Source: Streptosporangiaceae bacterium (GTDB lineage Bacteria; Actinomycetota; Actinomycetes; Streptosporangiales; Streptosporangiaceae). Taken from it: a DNA stretch of 43,135 bases. The stretch is taken from assembly GCA_025964715.1 (NCBI GenBank), contig JAOPYH010000050.1:1-43135 (forward strand), given 5' to 3'. Below the pieces are notes generated by a model. It had not been told where the DNA came from. It was given only the letters and a program-made list of their open reading frames with translations, and did not search any database. Position numbers and translations under genes: made by a program. The stretch's first letter is position 1, and every line of letters begins with the position of its first letter. Below are positions 1-8,727 of the stretch, in pieces.

Positions 1-154
1 GGGCAGCCGGCGGTGGAAAGACACAGGAGAAACGCGAGTGCCCATCGCGGCAGTTGTCGTGCTGTGGCCATATCGGGCCTCCCGAGCGATGCTTGGGCCC
101 TGCTCGCGAATTCATCTGCGGCCCTCAGTGTCGCGTCGGGCGAGCGTCTGCGCA

Positions 155-171
155 TGAGTACCCCATACTCA
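155..171. promoter_or_regulatory. Inverted repeat, possible operator
   Basis: A perfect 6-bp inverted repeat, TGAGTA-CCCCA-TACTCA, lies just downstream of the stop of the LAL regulator gene at 196-2871. The rest of 1-195 shows no coding frame I can support. The repeat could be an operator for a gene to the left of the window or a chance palindrome. The stem is too short and AT-rich to call it a terminator. Confidence 0.2.
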
Positions 172-195
172 AACCGGCCCTCATCCTCGTAACCG

Positions 196-2871
196 TCAGG
201 AGGCGTCGAGCCGGCTGAGCAGGTCGGCCAGCGCGGTGCGGTCACTGACGCCGAGTTTGCCGTAGACCCCGACCAGGTGGTTGGCGACCGTGCGCATGGA
301 GAGCACCAGACGATCGGCGATCTCCCGGTTGCTCAATCCCCCTGCCGCGAGCCCGGCGATCTCCCGCTGACGCGCGGTGAGCACTGGAGCCTCCAGGCCC
401 ACCAAGGCTGGGGTTCGCGCCCCCTGGCAGCGCCGGGCGAGTGACCAGGCCCGGGTGGCGGCGGCGGTGCCGGCGCGGTCCCCGGCACCATAGGCCGCGG
501 CGGCGTGGGCGCACGCCTCGGCGGCATGCAGGATCATCCCCATGCTCTCGAACGCCCTGGAGACCATCTCCAGCTCCGCGCCGTCTCGGGCGACGGCGGC
601 GGCCGCGTGCCGCGCGCACACCGAGGCCAGCGCGCCGTCCATGTCCTCGCACAGCCGGGCCAGCCGCCCGGCCACCAGCCGGGCCGAGCCCAGCCGTACG
701 ACGTCGTGCAGCGCGAACATCTGGTAGCCGCGCAGTTGGCGCGTCTCAGCGTCGTCGGCGGCGGCGAGTGCCGCGGTCACGGCGGCGTGGAGGTCACCGG
801 CCGCGGCGTGCACCCAGGTGCGGGCCAGCACGGCCGGATAGTCGATGGGGACGAATGTCTTGAGGGACTCCCGTTCGGCCGTGGCCAGGGCCTGCGTGGC
901 GGTGTCGAGATCACCGACCAGTGCGGACGCGTGCGCCAGCTCACCGAAGCAGAGCCCGGCGAACCCGGTGCCGCGACTGCCGAGGTAGGCGATCCCGTCG
1001 CGGCACAACCGGATCGCGTCGCCGACCTCGCCGCGCAGGAGCCTGATCTGCCCACGATGGCCGTCGAAGCCGGCCACGCCCAGACGCCACGGAAACGTCT
1101 CCGTCGTCAGCCGCTGGGCAAGACCCGCGACGTGGTCCGCGGAGGCCAGATCACCGTCGAAGAGGTGGGAGAGCAGGCGCACGCACTGCAGGCTCCAAAA
1201 CGCCTCAGGGGCCTCGGCGCGCCAGCGCTCCACGTCTCGCAGGGCGGTTTCGGCAACCGCCCGAGCCTGCACGGTGCGTCCGCCGTGGGTGAGCCGGAGG
1301 CCTTCGACCACCGCGGTCTGCGCGGCGCTCGCGGGGCTCATCGGGCCGCCGAGGTCCCGCGCGCTGGCCAGCTGCCGGACCGCATCTGGCGTACGCCCGG
1401 CGAAGAAGTGAATCAGTGCCGCGATGACGAGCACGTCCTGGCGTGCGGCGTGATCGGTGATGGCGGCCGCGGCCTCATCGAGAATCCGCTGCGCACCGGC
1501 ATCGTCGCCAAGGCTCCAGGCGAGTCCGAGCGCACGGGTCCGCGCATAGACCGATCGCTCTTCGTCGGTCGCGGGTTCTCCCGCGACCCGGCGTAGAGCC
1601 TTCTCGGCCTCTTCCGGCCGGTCGTCGAAATAAAGCGTGTAGGCCAACGCAATGGCGGCCGCCACGCCGCCACCCGAATCGAGCGCCGCGCGGCCCAGCC
1701 GCTGGGCGAGCGCGATGTCGAAGGTGGACATCGCCAGGTGGCACGCTGCCACGAGACGGGCCGGATCCCCGGCGCTTCCGCTGTCGAGCCGCCAGACCGC
1801 CACCCTGAGCACGTCGTCGCGCCGCCGTGGTCCAGTCGCCTCGACGGCCTCGGCGAGCCGCCGGAGCAGGTCTCGGGTGCGGGTCCCGTGCATCCGGGCG
1901 CGCACCACATCGCCGTAGAGCGGATGCGCCAACCGCACCTGCAGCCGGCGGCCGTCGCGCACCGTAGTGATCAGCTGCCGGTCCTCGCAGCGCTCGACGG
2001 CCACGGCGGAGGTGAGACGCGAGAGTATGTCGGCGCCGAAAGGTTCCCCGAGCGCGACGAAGTCCAGAGCCTGGCGCTCCTGCTCATCGACATCGCCGAT
2101 CCGGACCTCGATGAGCTCACGCAGCCGCGGCGTCAGGGACAGGTCGCCCTGCCAGTGCCACACACCATGGACCTTCCTGAGCGTCCGCGCCGCGCGGCCG
2201 GCGAGGACCATTTCACGCAGGTACAGCAAATTTCCCTGCGTGACCCGCCAGAGCCGTTGCAGGGTCACCGTCTCCATGGGCCCGTGGAGCACGCGTCCGA
2301 GCAGCCGCCCGGTCTCTTCGACCGGCAGCGGCTCCAGCTCCATGCGGTGTATCAGGTCGTCCTTCCATAGCGCCACAACCGGATCAGCTGCCCGCCGGCC
2401 ACTCCGGACGGTGGCGAGCAGCCGTGCCTTCCGATGCAGCACCAGGTGATGGACGAGGGCGGCGGACGCGGGGTCCAGCAGATGTGCGTCATCGACGGCG
2501 AGCAGCAGAGTGCCCTCGCCGGCTCCTGCCCGCAACGCCTCCGTCGCCCAGCGGATCGGATTGACGATGCCACTGACGGGCGGCTGCGCTGGAAGGAGGT
2601 GGGCGAACGCGCCGAAGGGAATCTGGGCGGCTGCCGTAGTGGCTTCGACGCGCACCACGGTGAACTGCTCGAGCGCTGACAGGGCCTCGGCGGCCAGCCT
2701 GCTCTTCCCTACACCGGCGGGTCCGGCCACCGCCACTCCGCCGGCGGACCGGCCGGACAGAATCGAGCACATCCCGTGGAGCTGCGCCGAACGGCCAACA
2801 AACGGCCATGGGGTCAGCACAGTGGCATCGTAGGGACGTGGTGAGCTCCGCCTACCGGACTCTGAGGTCAC
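196..2871 (-). CDS. LAL-type LuxR-family ATPase transcriptional regulator (paralogue 1)
   Basis: This 891-residue protein has the layout of large ATP-binding LuxR regulators (MalT/LAL type). An N-terminal STAND-like ATPase carries a Walker A motif (GPAGVGKS, residues 50-57) and a Walker B motif (LLLAVDD, ending at D127-D128). A long alpha-helical, TPR-like middle follows, then a C-terminal LuxR/GerE helix-turn-helix at about 827-891 (TARQREI, LSNREIA, RTVANHL). Members act in the cytoplasm as ligand- and ATP-controlled activators. The GTG start overlaps the TGA of the upstream paralogue (GTGA, 2868-2871), so the two are translationally coupled and probably made in similar amounts. The two proteins are similar over their whole length (for example GAFAHLLPA versus GSFAHLLPA, and DVLRVAVWRLDS in both), which indicates tandem duplication. 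The effector and target genes cannot be read from the sequence. Confidence 0.93.
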   Translation of the reverse strand: MTSESGRRSSPRPYDATVLTPWPFVGRSAQLHGMCSILSGRSAGGVAVAGPAGVGKSRLAAEALSALEQFTVVRVEATTAAAQIPFGAFAHLLPAQPPVSGIVNPIRWATEALRAGAGEGTLLLAVDDAHLLDPASAALVHHLVLHRKARLLATVRSGRRAADPVVALWKDDLIHRMELEPLPVEETGRLLGRVLHGPMETVTLQRLWRVTQGNLLYLREMVLAGRAARTLRKVHGVWHWQGDLSLTPRLRELIEVRIGDVDEQERQALDFVALGEPFGADILSRLTSAVAVERCEDRQLITTVRDGRRLQVRLAHPLYGDVVRARMHGTRTRDLLRRLAEAVEATGPRRRDDVLRVAVWRLDSGSAGDPARLVAACHLAMSTFDIALAQRLGRAALDSGGGVAAAIALAYTLYFDDRPEEAEKALRRVAGEPATDEERSVYARTRALGLAWSLGDDAGAQRILDEAAAAITDHAARQDVLVIAALIHFFAGRTPDAVRQLASARDLGGPMSPASAAQTAVVEGLRLTHGGRTVQARAVAETALRDVERWRAEAPEAFWSLQCVRLLSHLFDGDLASADHVAGLAQRLTTETFPWRLGVAGFDGHRGQIRLLRGEVGDAIRLCRDGIAYLGSRGTGFAGLCFGELAHASALVGDLDTATQALATAERESLKTFVPIDYPAVLARTWVHAAAGDLHAAVTAALAAADDAETRQLRGYQMFALHDVVRLGSARLVAGRLARLCEDMDGALASVCARHAAAAVARDGAELEMVSRAFESMGMILHAAEACAHAAAAYGAGDRAGTAAATRAWSLARRCQGARTPALVGLEAPVLTARQREIAGLAAGGLSNREIADRLVLSMRTVANHLVGVYGKLGVSDRTALADLLSRLDAS

Positions 2872-5489
2872 ACCTCGGTAGCGGGAGGGTGAGGTCTGGG
2901 ACCGAAAAGGTCCGCGAGCCCGGTGCGGTCGCTGACCCCAAGGCGTTCATAGGCCCTGACAAGGTGATTCCCGACCGTACGCACCGAGAGCCCCAGGCGC
3001 TCGGCGATCTCGCGGTTGCTCAACCCGGTGACGGCGAGCTGGACGATCTCGCGCTGCCGGGACGTCAACTCGGGGGTCGCCATCTTCGCCAGCGCCGGAG
3101 TGCGTGCGCCCTGGCACCGGCGGGCGGTCGTCCACGCGTGGGTGCCCGACACGCGAGCGCGCCGCGGATGGCCGTCGGCCTCGTGCGCTGCTGCGGCCTG
3201 CGCCGCGGCCTCGGCCGCGTACAGGGTCAAACCGAGTCTTTCGTACTCCTCCGCCACCGCGTCGAGTCCTGTGCCGTCGCCGGCCAGGGCAGCGTGCCGC
3301 GCGAAGAGCGGCGCCAGCGCGCCGTCCACCTCGGCGGCCAAGCCCGCGAGGCGACCGGCGACCCGGCCGGCGGCGCCCAGCCGTACGACGTCGTGCAGCG
3401 CGAACATCTCGAACGCCCCCATGCCGAGCGCCCGTGCCTCAGCCGCATTGGACAGGGCGACCTCGATGGCCCCGGCGACGTCTCCACGGGCAGCGAGCAC
3501 CCACGGGCGGGCGAGTTCCGCCGGATAATCCGCTGCGCGATGCGTCTGCAGCGAGCGCCGCTCGGCGTCGGCCAGGGCTCCTTCAGCGGTCCCGACATCG
3601 CCCCCCAGCGCTGCGGCATGGGCGAGTTCGCCGAAACACAGGCCGGCGAAACCGGCTGGAGCGTCACCGAACCCGGCCGTGGCGTCGTGGCACCATCGGA
3701 TCGCCGAATGGACCTCACCTCGCAGCCGGCAGATCTGCCCACGCAGGGCCGCCATCGTGACGCCCATGGTCCACGTGCCGGGCTCGCTCAGCTCCGGGTA
3801 ACCGGCCGCCGACGCCTCGGCCTCCGCGAGATCACCTGCGAAGAGGCAGGCCATCATGCGCGCGAAGCCCAGCGCCGCCACCGTGTCGGGAATTTCGTCA
3901 CGCCAGCTCTCGGCAGTCGCCAGCGCCGCATCGACCGTGGACACACAGCGCTCAGTGCGACCCATGAACGCGAAGGCCTGGCCTTCGACGGCGGCCACCT
4001 GCGCGGCCACCCGCGGGCTCATCGGGCCGATCGCGCGCACCCGGGCCGCGAGCTCCAGCGACTCTCGGCATTGCGTGGCGAGGACCCGGCACGACGCCTT
4101 CACCGTCAGGACCTCCTGGCGCCAAGGCAGGTCCGTGAGCGCTTCCAGCGCATCGTCGAGCACTCGATGTGCCTCGTTGGCACGCCCGAGTCCCCAGTGG
4201 AGATGGCGTGCGCGAGTCACCGCGACAAGCGCGCGTTCGCGATCGGTAACGGCCTCTCCCGCGACCCGGCGGAGTGCGGCTTCGGAGTCTGCGGATCGGC
4301 CGGTGAAGTGCAGCAGCGTGCCCAGGGTGACCGCGGCATCCACACCACCACCGGCCTCCAGAGCGGCCCGTCCCAATCGAATCGCGAGATCCATATCGCG
4401 GGCGGCCCATGCCAGCCCGCAGGCCGCGACCAATGGTGCGGGATCGGTCACGCTGTCGCTGTCCAGCCGCCAGACCGCCACGCGCAGCACGTCGTCTCGC
4501 CGTCGTAGCCCGGTCGCCTCGGTCGCTTCGGCCAGCCGTCGTAACCGGCTCCGGGCACGTAGCGGGCCGGTCCGTCCTCGAACCGCCTCCCCGTACATCG
4601 GATGCGCGACCCGCACCAGCCTCCGGCGCCGATCGCCGACCACCGTGATGATCTGCCGTTTCAGGAGTCGCTGTACCGCCGCGACTGAGGTGAGACCGGC
4701 GAGAAGGTCGACACCGATGGGCTCGCCGAACGCCACGAGCTCAAGAGCTTCGCGCTCATCCTGGTCAACATCGCCGATCCGCGAACGGATCAGCTCATAT
4801 AGCCGCGGCGCGGGGGGCAGGTCCCCAGGCCAGCGCCACACCCCCCGGATCTCTGTCAGCGCCCCGGCGAGGACGAGTTCGCGCAGGAACAGCGCATTGC
4901 CCTCGGTGATCCGCCACAGCCGCTGGGCGGCCGTCGCCTCCACCTGGCCGCCGACCGCGTGTGCCAGCATCCGCGCCGTCTCCGCCTCCGACAGCGGCTC
5001 CAGATCCAGGCTGGGCAGGAGTCCATCCCGCCACAGCGCTTCGATGAGGGCGGGTGCCTGTTCCCCAGTACGGATCGTGGCGAGCAATCGTGCCATGTCG
5101 CTCGAAACGAGATGGTGGACGAGCGCCGCCGACGCCGGATCGAGCCAATGCAGGTCATCGACGAAGAGCACCAGCACACCATCGGTGTTCTGGCCGCAAA
5201 GTGCGTCGGCCGCCCAGCGCAAACCGCCCGCGCTGCCACCGGAGAGCGATTCGGCGGGTAACAGGTGAGCGAATGATCCGTACGGCAGCCCCGCGGCGGC
5301 CACGGTCGCCTGGGCCCGTGCGACCCGGAAGTGGCCGACGTCGAGCCCGCCGACCACCTCAGCTGCCAGCCGTGTCTTCCCGACCCCCGCCGCGCCCGTA
5401 ATGATCACGCCCCGAGCCGACCTGTCGAGCAGCGTCGACCGCGCCCTGTCGAGCTCCGCCCTACGGCCGACCAAGGGGACAGAGGACAC
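2868..5489 (-). CDS. LAL-type LuxR-family ATPase transcriptional regulator (paralogue 2)
   Basis: This 873-residue LAL regulator has the same layout as its downstream neighbour. Walker A is GAAGVGKT (residues 32-39), Walker B is VLVLFVDD (D111-D112), a helical repeat region follows, and a LuxR-type HTH lies at about 805-862 (TSRQREI, LSNREIAERL, RTVGNHL). The start is GTG at 5489, chosen because it opens directly into the VGRRAEL segment that begins this family's ATPase domain. The 85-bp gap to the carbonic anhydrase stop at 5575 leaves room for a promoter, so this is the probable first gene of the two-gene regulator unit. The protein is likely a positive regulator, but its targets are unknown. 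The paralogues differ mainly in the helical sensor region, so they may answer to different ligands. Confidence 0.93.
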   Translation of the reverse strand: MSSVPLVGRRAELDRARSTLLDRSARGVIITGAAGVGKTRLAAEVVGGLDVGHFRVARAQATVAAAGLPYGSFAHLLPAESLSGGSAGGLRWAADALCGQNTDGVLVLFVDDLHWLDPASAALVHHLVSSDMARLLATIRTGEQAPALIEALWRDGLLPSLDLEPLSEAETARMLAHAVGGQVEATAAQRLWRITEGNALFLRELVLAGALTEIRGVWRWPGDLPPAPRLYELIRSRIGDVDQDEREALELVAFGEPIGVDLLAGLTSVAAVQRLLKRQIITVVGDRRRRLVRVAHPMYGEAVRGRTGPLRARSRLRRLAEATEATGLRRRDDVLRVAVWRLDSDSVTDPAPLVAACGLAWAARDMDLAIRLGRAALEAGGGVDAAVTLGTLLHFTGRSADSEAALRRVAGEAVTDRERALVAVTRARHLHWGLGRANEAHRVLDDALEALTDLPWRQEVLTVKASCRVLATQCRESLELAARVRAIGPMSPRVAAQVAAVEGQAFAFMGRTERCVSTVDAALATAESWRDEIPDTVAALGFARMMACLFAGDLAEAEASAAGYPELSEPGTWTMGVTMAALRGQICRLRGEVHSAIRWCHDATAGFGDAPAGFAGLCFGELAHAAALGGDVGTAEGALADAERRSLQTHRAADYPAELARPWVLAARGDVAGAIEVALSNAAEARALGMGAFEMFALHDVVRLGAAGRVAGRLAGLAAEVDGALAPLFARHAALAGDGTGLDAVAEEYERLGLTLYAAEAAAQAAAAHEADGHPRRARVSGTHAWTTARRCQGARTPALAKMATPELTSRQREIVQLAVTGLSNREIAERLGLSVRTVGNHLVRAYERLGVSDRTGLADLFGPRPHPPATEV

Positions 5490-5574
5490 AGACTCAGCGT
5501 ACGGAGACGATGCCCCTGAGTGACACCGATCCGTCCGGCTTCGGCCAACGGCGGCCAGGGCCTGAGCCGCGCGG

Positions 5575-6069
5575 TCAGAGCTCCACGGGCATGAGCTTGC
5601 CGGTGTGCACCTCGTAGATCGCGCCGCCGACGGCCATGTCGGCGGGGAGGAACGGGGTGGTGCGGATGCGGAGCAGGTCGTGGCGCAGGGCGGCGTCCTG
5701 GTCAGGGACTGTGTGGAACTCCAGGCTGCGGGTGTCGACGCCCCCTTGGGCGGCGAGCGCGTGAACGTCGTCGTCTGTGACCTTCGACATGCCGCAGTCG
5801 GTGTGCGGCATCACCAGGACGCGCCGGACGCCGAGGAGGTAGACGGCCAGGACGAGGGTGCGCAGGACGTCGTCGGTGACCCTGGCGCCGGCGTTACGGA
5901 GGATCTTGGCATCACCGGGCGCGAGGCCGAGCAGCCCAAGGGGGTCGATCCGGGAGTCCATGCAGGTGACCACGGCCAGTCCACGGGCCGCCGTGCCGGT
6001 CAGGTCGGAGTCCTGGAAGGTCCTGGCGAATTCTTCGTTGGCGGCAAGCAGGTCATCAAAGGCGGTCAC
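5575..6069 (-). CDS. Beta-class carbonic anhydrase
   Basis: The enzyme interconverts CO2 and bicarbonate in the cytoplasm using zinc. At 164 residues it is the short actinobacterial beta type. The zinc ligands are visible: C36 and the Asp-Arg dyad in CMDSR (residues 36-40), then H89 and C92 in PHTDCGM. The NAGARVTDD segment (59-67) is also typical of the family. The start is GTG at 6069, with a GGGGAG-like Shine-Dalgarno about 10 bases upstream. It lies on the same strand as the two LAL regulators but 85 bp away, so co-transcription is possible but not shown. Confidence 0.93.
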   Translation of the reverse strand: MTAFDDLLAANEEFARTFQDSDLTGTAARGLAVVTCMDSRIDPLGLLGLAPGDAKILRNAGARVTDDVLRTLVLAVYLLGVRRVLVMPHTDCGMSKVTDDDVHALAAQGGVDTRSLEFHTVPDQDAALRHDLLRIRTTPFLPADMAVGGAIYEVHTGKLMPVEL

Positions 6070-6193
6070 GTCTGGCAGTCTCCCCGGCGCGGCGAAATCG
6101 TCGCATCTATCATCGCTCGTGGCCGATTCGCAGGGCTTCCGAGGTACGCGTGTGCTTCGTCACTTCGGCAAGGTGTCGGCGGGACGGGACATG

Positions 6194-6224
6194 ACTGGTC
6201 GCCGAGACGAGCCCGGCGACCAGT
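6194..6224 (-). terminator. Hairpin terminator of the P450 operon
   Basis: A perfect 10-bp stem (ACTGGTCGCC, 6194-6203, with GGCGACCAGT, 6215-6224) with an 11-nt loop starts 10 bp downstream of the P450 stop codon. No U-tract follows, which is common for actinomycete terminators. Confidence 0.65.
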
Positions 6225-6233
6225 GCACGCCGA

Positions 6234-7451
6234 TTACCAGGTGACCATGAGTTTGCGGACGCCGTAGTTGGTGCCGTAGGTGTCCATCTCGACCTGGTCG
6301 AGCGGCCCCGCGATCCGCAGGTTGGGGAATCGCTCGAAGAGCCGCGGAAGGATCGTCTTCAGCTCGGCTCGCGCGATGTTCTGCCCGAGGCACTGGTGGA
6401 CGCCGTAGCCGAAGGCGAGGTGGCGGGTCATCTTCCGGTCGAAGTCCGGAGTGTCGGGAGCATCGAACACTCGCGGGTCCCGGTTCGCCGCGGGCATGGC
6501 CACGACGACGAGGTCGCCCTTGGCGATCTGCCGGCCACCGATCTCCAGGTCCTCCTTGGCGACGCGCCCGAGGCCGAACTGCACGATGGTGAGGTAGCGC
6601 AGCAGTTCCTCGACCGCGGGCCCGACCTTGGCCGGGTTGTCCACCAGGTCCTGGCGCTGCTCGGGGTGGGTGAGCAGGGTCAGGGTGGACAGGCCGATCA
6701 TGGCCATGGTGGTGTCGTGCCCGGCGAAGAGCAGGAGGACACCGATGCTGACCAGATCCTGGTCGGTGAGGATCGAGTCCTTCTGGTCCGCGGTGCGGAC
6801 GAGGTCGGCGAGCAGGCCCTCGGACTCCGGGTCGGCTCGCTTGGCGGCGATCAGCTTGGTGATGTAGCCGGCGAGCCACCGCGCCCCGTCGTCACGTTGG
6901 GCCTGGGTCTTGCTGACGTCCATCATGGCCTCGGTGGCGTGGTGAAAGCCATCGCGGTCCGCGTAGGGCACGCCCAGCAATTCACAGATCACCAGGCAGG
7001 GAATCGGCAACGCGAGGTGCTCGATGAGGTCGACGGGCGCGCCCTTGGCCTCGATGGCGTCGAGGTGCTCGGTGACGATCTTGTCGATGTAGGGCTGCAG
7101 CTTGGCCTGGACGGCCTTGGGCGTGAACCGGCCGGTCAGCAGCCGCCGGTAGGCGCCGTGGTCGGGCTCGTCCATGAACACGAACCCGGGGTCGAGCTCG
7201 CCGGCGGGGTTGTCGTCGTGCGGGTCGATGCCGTCCTCGGCGGCGATGTCATGGCGGGGACGGCGGGCGCTCAGCCGGGAGTCGGAGAACACCTGGCTGC
7301 CCTCGTCGAAGCGGGTCACCAGCCAGCCGACCCGTCCGCTGGGGAACCGCATACGGGTGATCGGCTGCTCCTCGCGGAGCTGGTGATACTCCACCGGCGG
7401 GTCGAGCAGGTGCTGACGCTTGACCGGCATCTCCGGCAGTTCGACTGTCAT
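6234..7451 (-). CDS. Cytochrome P450 monooxygenase
   Basis: This 405-residue bacterial class I P450 is the last gene of a five-gene operon that also encodes its likely ferredoxin and reductase. The I-helix oxygen-activation motif is AGHDTT (243-248), the K-helix ExxR is E282-R285, and the haem loop AFGYGVHQC puts the axial thiolate at C354. It would insert one oxygen atom from O2 into an unknown substrate in the cytoplasm. The start is ATG at 7451. It overlaps the TGA of the upstream gene (ATGA) and has an AAGGA Shine-Dalgarno 7 bases upstream; the longer open frame further 5' is only a shadow of the two preceding genes. By general look it resembles the CYP105/107-like soluble actinobacterial P450s, but I cannot name a CYP family. 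The accessory genes suggest catabolic or tailoring chemistry. Confidence 0.95.
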   Translation of the reverse strand: MTVELPEMPVKRQHLLDPPVEYHQLREEQPITRMRFPSGRVGWLVTRFDEGSQVFSDSRLSARRPRHDIAAEDGIDPHDDNPAGELDPGFVFMDEPDHGAYRRLLTGRFTPKAVQAKLQPYIDKIVTEHLDAIEAKGAPVDLIEHLALPIPCLVICELLGVPYADRDGFHHATEAMMDVSKTQAQRDDGARWLAGYITKLIAAKRADPESEGLLADLVRTADQKDSILTDQDLVSIGVLLLFAGHDTTMAMIGLSTLTLLTHPEQRQDLVDNPAKVGPAVEELLRYLTIVQFGLGRVAKEDLEIGGRQIAKGDLVVVAMPAANRDPRVFDAPDTPDFDRKMTRHLAFGYGVHQCLGQNIARAELKTILPRLFERFPNLRIAGPLDQVEMDTYGTNYGVRKLMVTW

Positions 7452-7837
7452 GATTCGTCCTTCGTTTCCGCCGCACCATGCTTGCGCAACGCGGCCTCGA
7501 CTCCGTTGTGCGTCTGGGTGCCGTTGCCCCAGCCGACGTAGTAGTGCAGGTGCAGGACGGCTTCGCGGAGTTGCTCCGCGGTGAGCTCGTCGTTGGCGAG
7601 CGCGCCTCGCACCTGGATCTCGATGAGATCCGCCCGGCCGAGCGCCGCGGTGGCGCCGATGACGAGCAGGCGCCGGTCGCGCACGGACAGGCCGGGCCGG
7701 CTCCAGATCTCGCCGAACAGGTGACCGATGGTGTCGTCCAGCATCGGGCTGCGCTCGGTTGGCATGCTCTCGCCGAAGCCGGGACCATAGACCTCGTCCA
7801 TCATCTCCAGCCCGCGCTTGAGGGCGTCCTCGCTCAT
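7448..7837 (-). CDS. Carboxymuconolactone decarboxylase (CMD) family protein
   Basis: This 129-residue protein matches the gamma-carboxymuconolactone decarboxylase fold. Recognisable parts are the RDRRLLVIGATAALGR helix, the ALANDELTAEQLREAVLHLHYYVGW segment and the following NG.QTHNGVEAA helix. The AhpD-type CxxC redox pair is absent, so it belongs to the decarboxylase-like rather than the peroxidase-reductase branch. The ATG at 7837 is chosen over a GTG three bases earlier because it sits 7 bases after a strong GGAGG; it overlaps the upstream TGA by one base. It is coupled at its 3' end to the P450 start. It may act on a lactone or keto acid made in the same pathway, but the substrate is unknown. 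Confidence 0.88.
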   Translation of the reverse strand: MSEDALKRGLEMMDEVYGPGFGESMPTERSPMLDDTIGHLFGEIWSRPGLSVRDRRLLVIGATAALGRADLIEIQVRGALANDELTAEQLREAVLHLHYYVGWGNGTQTHNGVEAALRKHGAAETKDES

Positions 7838-8727
7838 CACGACTCCTCCTTCGCGGGGATCGCCAGCGTCTCCGCACCGTTCGCGCGCGTGACGTCGACC
7901 AGGGGCACGGGCACGCCGACGTGCGAGGCGAGCTCCTGCGCGGCGGCGAGGTCTTTGTCCATCAGCCGCTCGACCTGGGGCACCATGGCACGGGCCTCGT
8001 CGCGGCCGGCGATGCGGTTGCGCTGCCAGAGCAGCAGCGTGGTGCCGTCGGGGTCGGCCTCCTCGATCACCGTGATCAGCTTCGCCGGGTCCACGCCGGC
8101 GGCCTCGGCCAGCGCCGCGGCTTCGCGGACGGTACGCCAGCTGCCGTACGTGATGACGTTGCGGGCGATCTTGGTCGCCATTCCGGCGCCGAGCGGGCCG
8201 CAGTGGACGACCTTCTTGGCGAAGTCGTCCAGCACCGGCATCGCCCTGTCCACGGTCTCGGCGTCCCCGCCGAGGATGGCCACCAGGCCGTTGTCGGCGG
8301 CCTTGTCGCCGGGGGTGACCCCGCAGTCGAGTAGCGACACTCCCGCTTTCGCGCAGGTTTCGGCGAGTTCGTGCACGACCGGTACCGCCACCGTGGAGAG
8401 CAGCACCACGATCAGGCCCGGGTGCGCACCGGACAGCACGCCATGGTCTCCGGACAGCACGGTCCGGGCCTGGCCGGCATCCACGACCGCGAGGAGGACT
8501 ACGTCACTGACGCGGGCCACCTCGGCCGGCGATCCCACCGGGGCCGGAACCCCGGCCAGCTTGTTCGCGGCGTCAGGACGGATGTCGTACACCACCGGCA
8601 CGCGGCCACGGCGGGCGAGGCTGACGGCCACTCCGCCGCCGATCATGCCCAGCCCGATGACGCCTGCCCGGGGCACGGGCCGGTCCGCGAGCGACCCGGT
8701 CTCCGGTGTCGCCGATTGCACGTTCAC
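7837..8727 (-). CDS. NAD(P)-dependent dehydrogenase, 3-hydroxyisobutyrate dehydrogenase family
   Basis: This 296-residue beta-hydroxyacid dehydrogenase-type enzyme begins with a Rossmann dinucleotide site, GLGMIGGGVA (25-34). The catalytic lysine is K186 in GAGMATKIARN, and the C-terminal helical domain (from about 190) is typical of the 6-phosphogluconate/3-hydroxyisobutyrate family. The expected chemistry is NAD(P)-linked oxidation of a 3-hydroxy acid or the reverse reduction; imine reductases share this fold and cannot be excluded. The family's usual substrate-loop pattern (DAPVSGG) is here DCGVTPGDK, so the substrate is probably not hydroxyisobutyrate itself. The GTG start overlaps the reductase stop (GTGA, 8724-8727). 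Confidence 0.88.
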   Translation of the reverse strand: MNVQSATPETGSLADRPVPRAGVIGLGMIGGGVAVSLARRGRVPVVYDIRPDAANKLAGVPAPVGSPAEVARVSDVVLLAVVDAGQARTVLSGDHGVLSGAHPGLIVVLLSTVAVPVVHELAETCAKAGVSLLDCGVTPGDKAADNGLVAILGGDAETVDRAMPVLDDFAKKVVHCGPLGAGMATKIARNVITYGSWRTVREAAALAEAAGVDPAKLITVIEEADPDGTTLLLWQRNRIAGRDEARAMVPQVERLMDKDLAAAQELASHVGVPVPLVDVTRANGAETLAIPAKEES

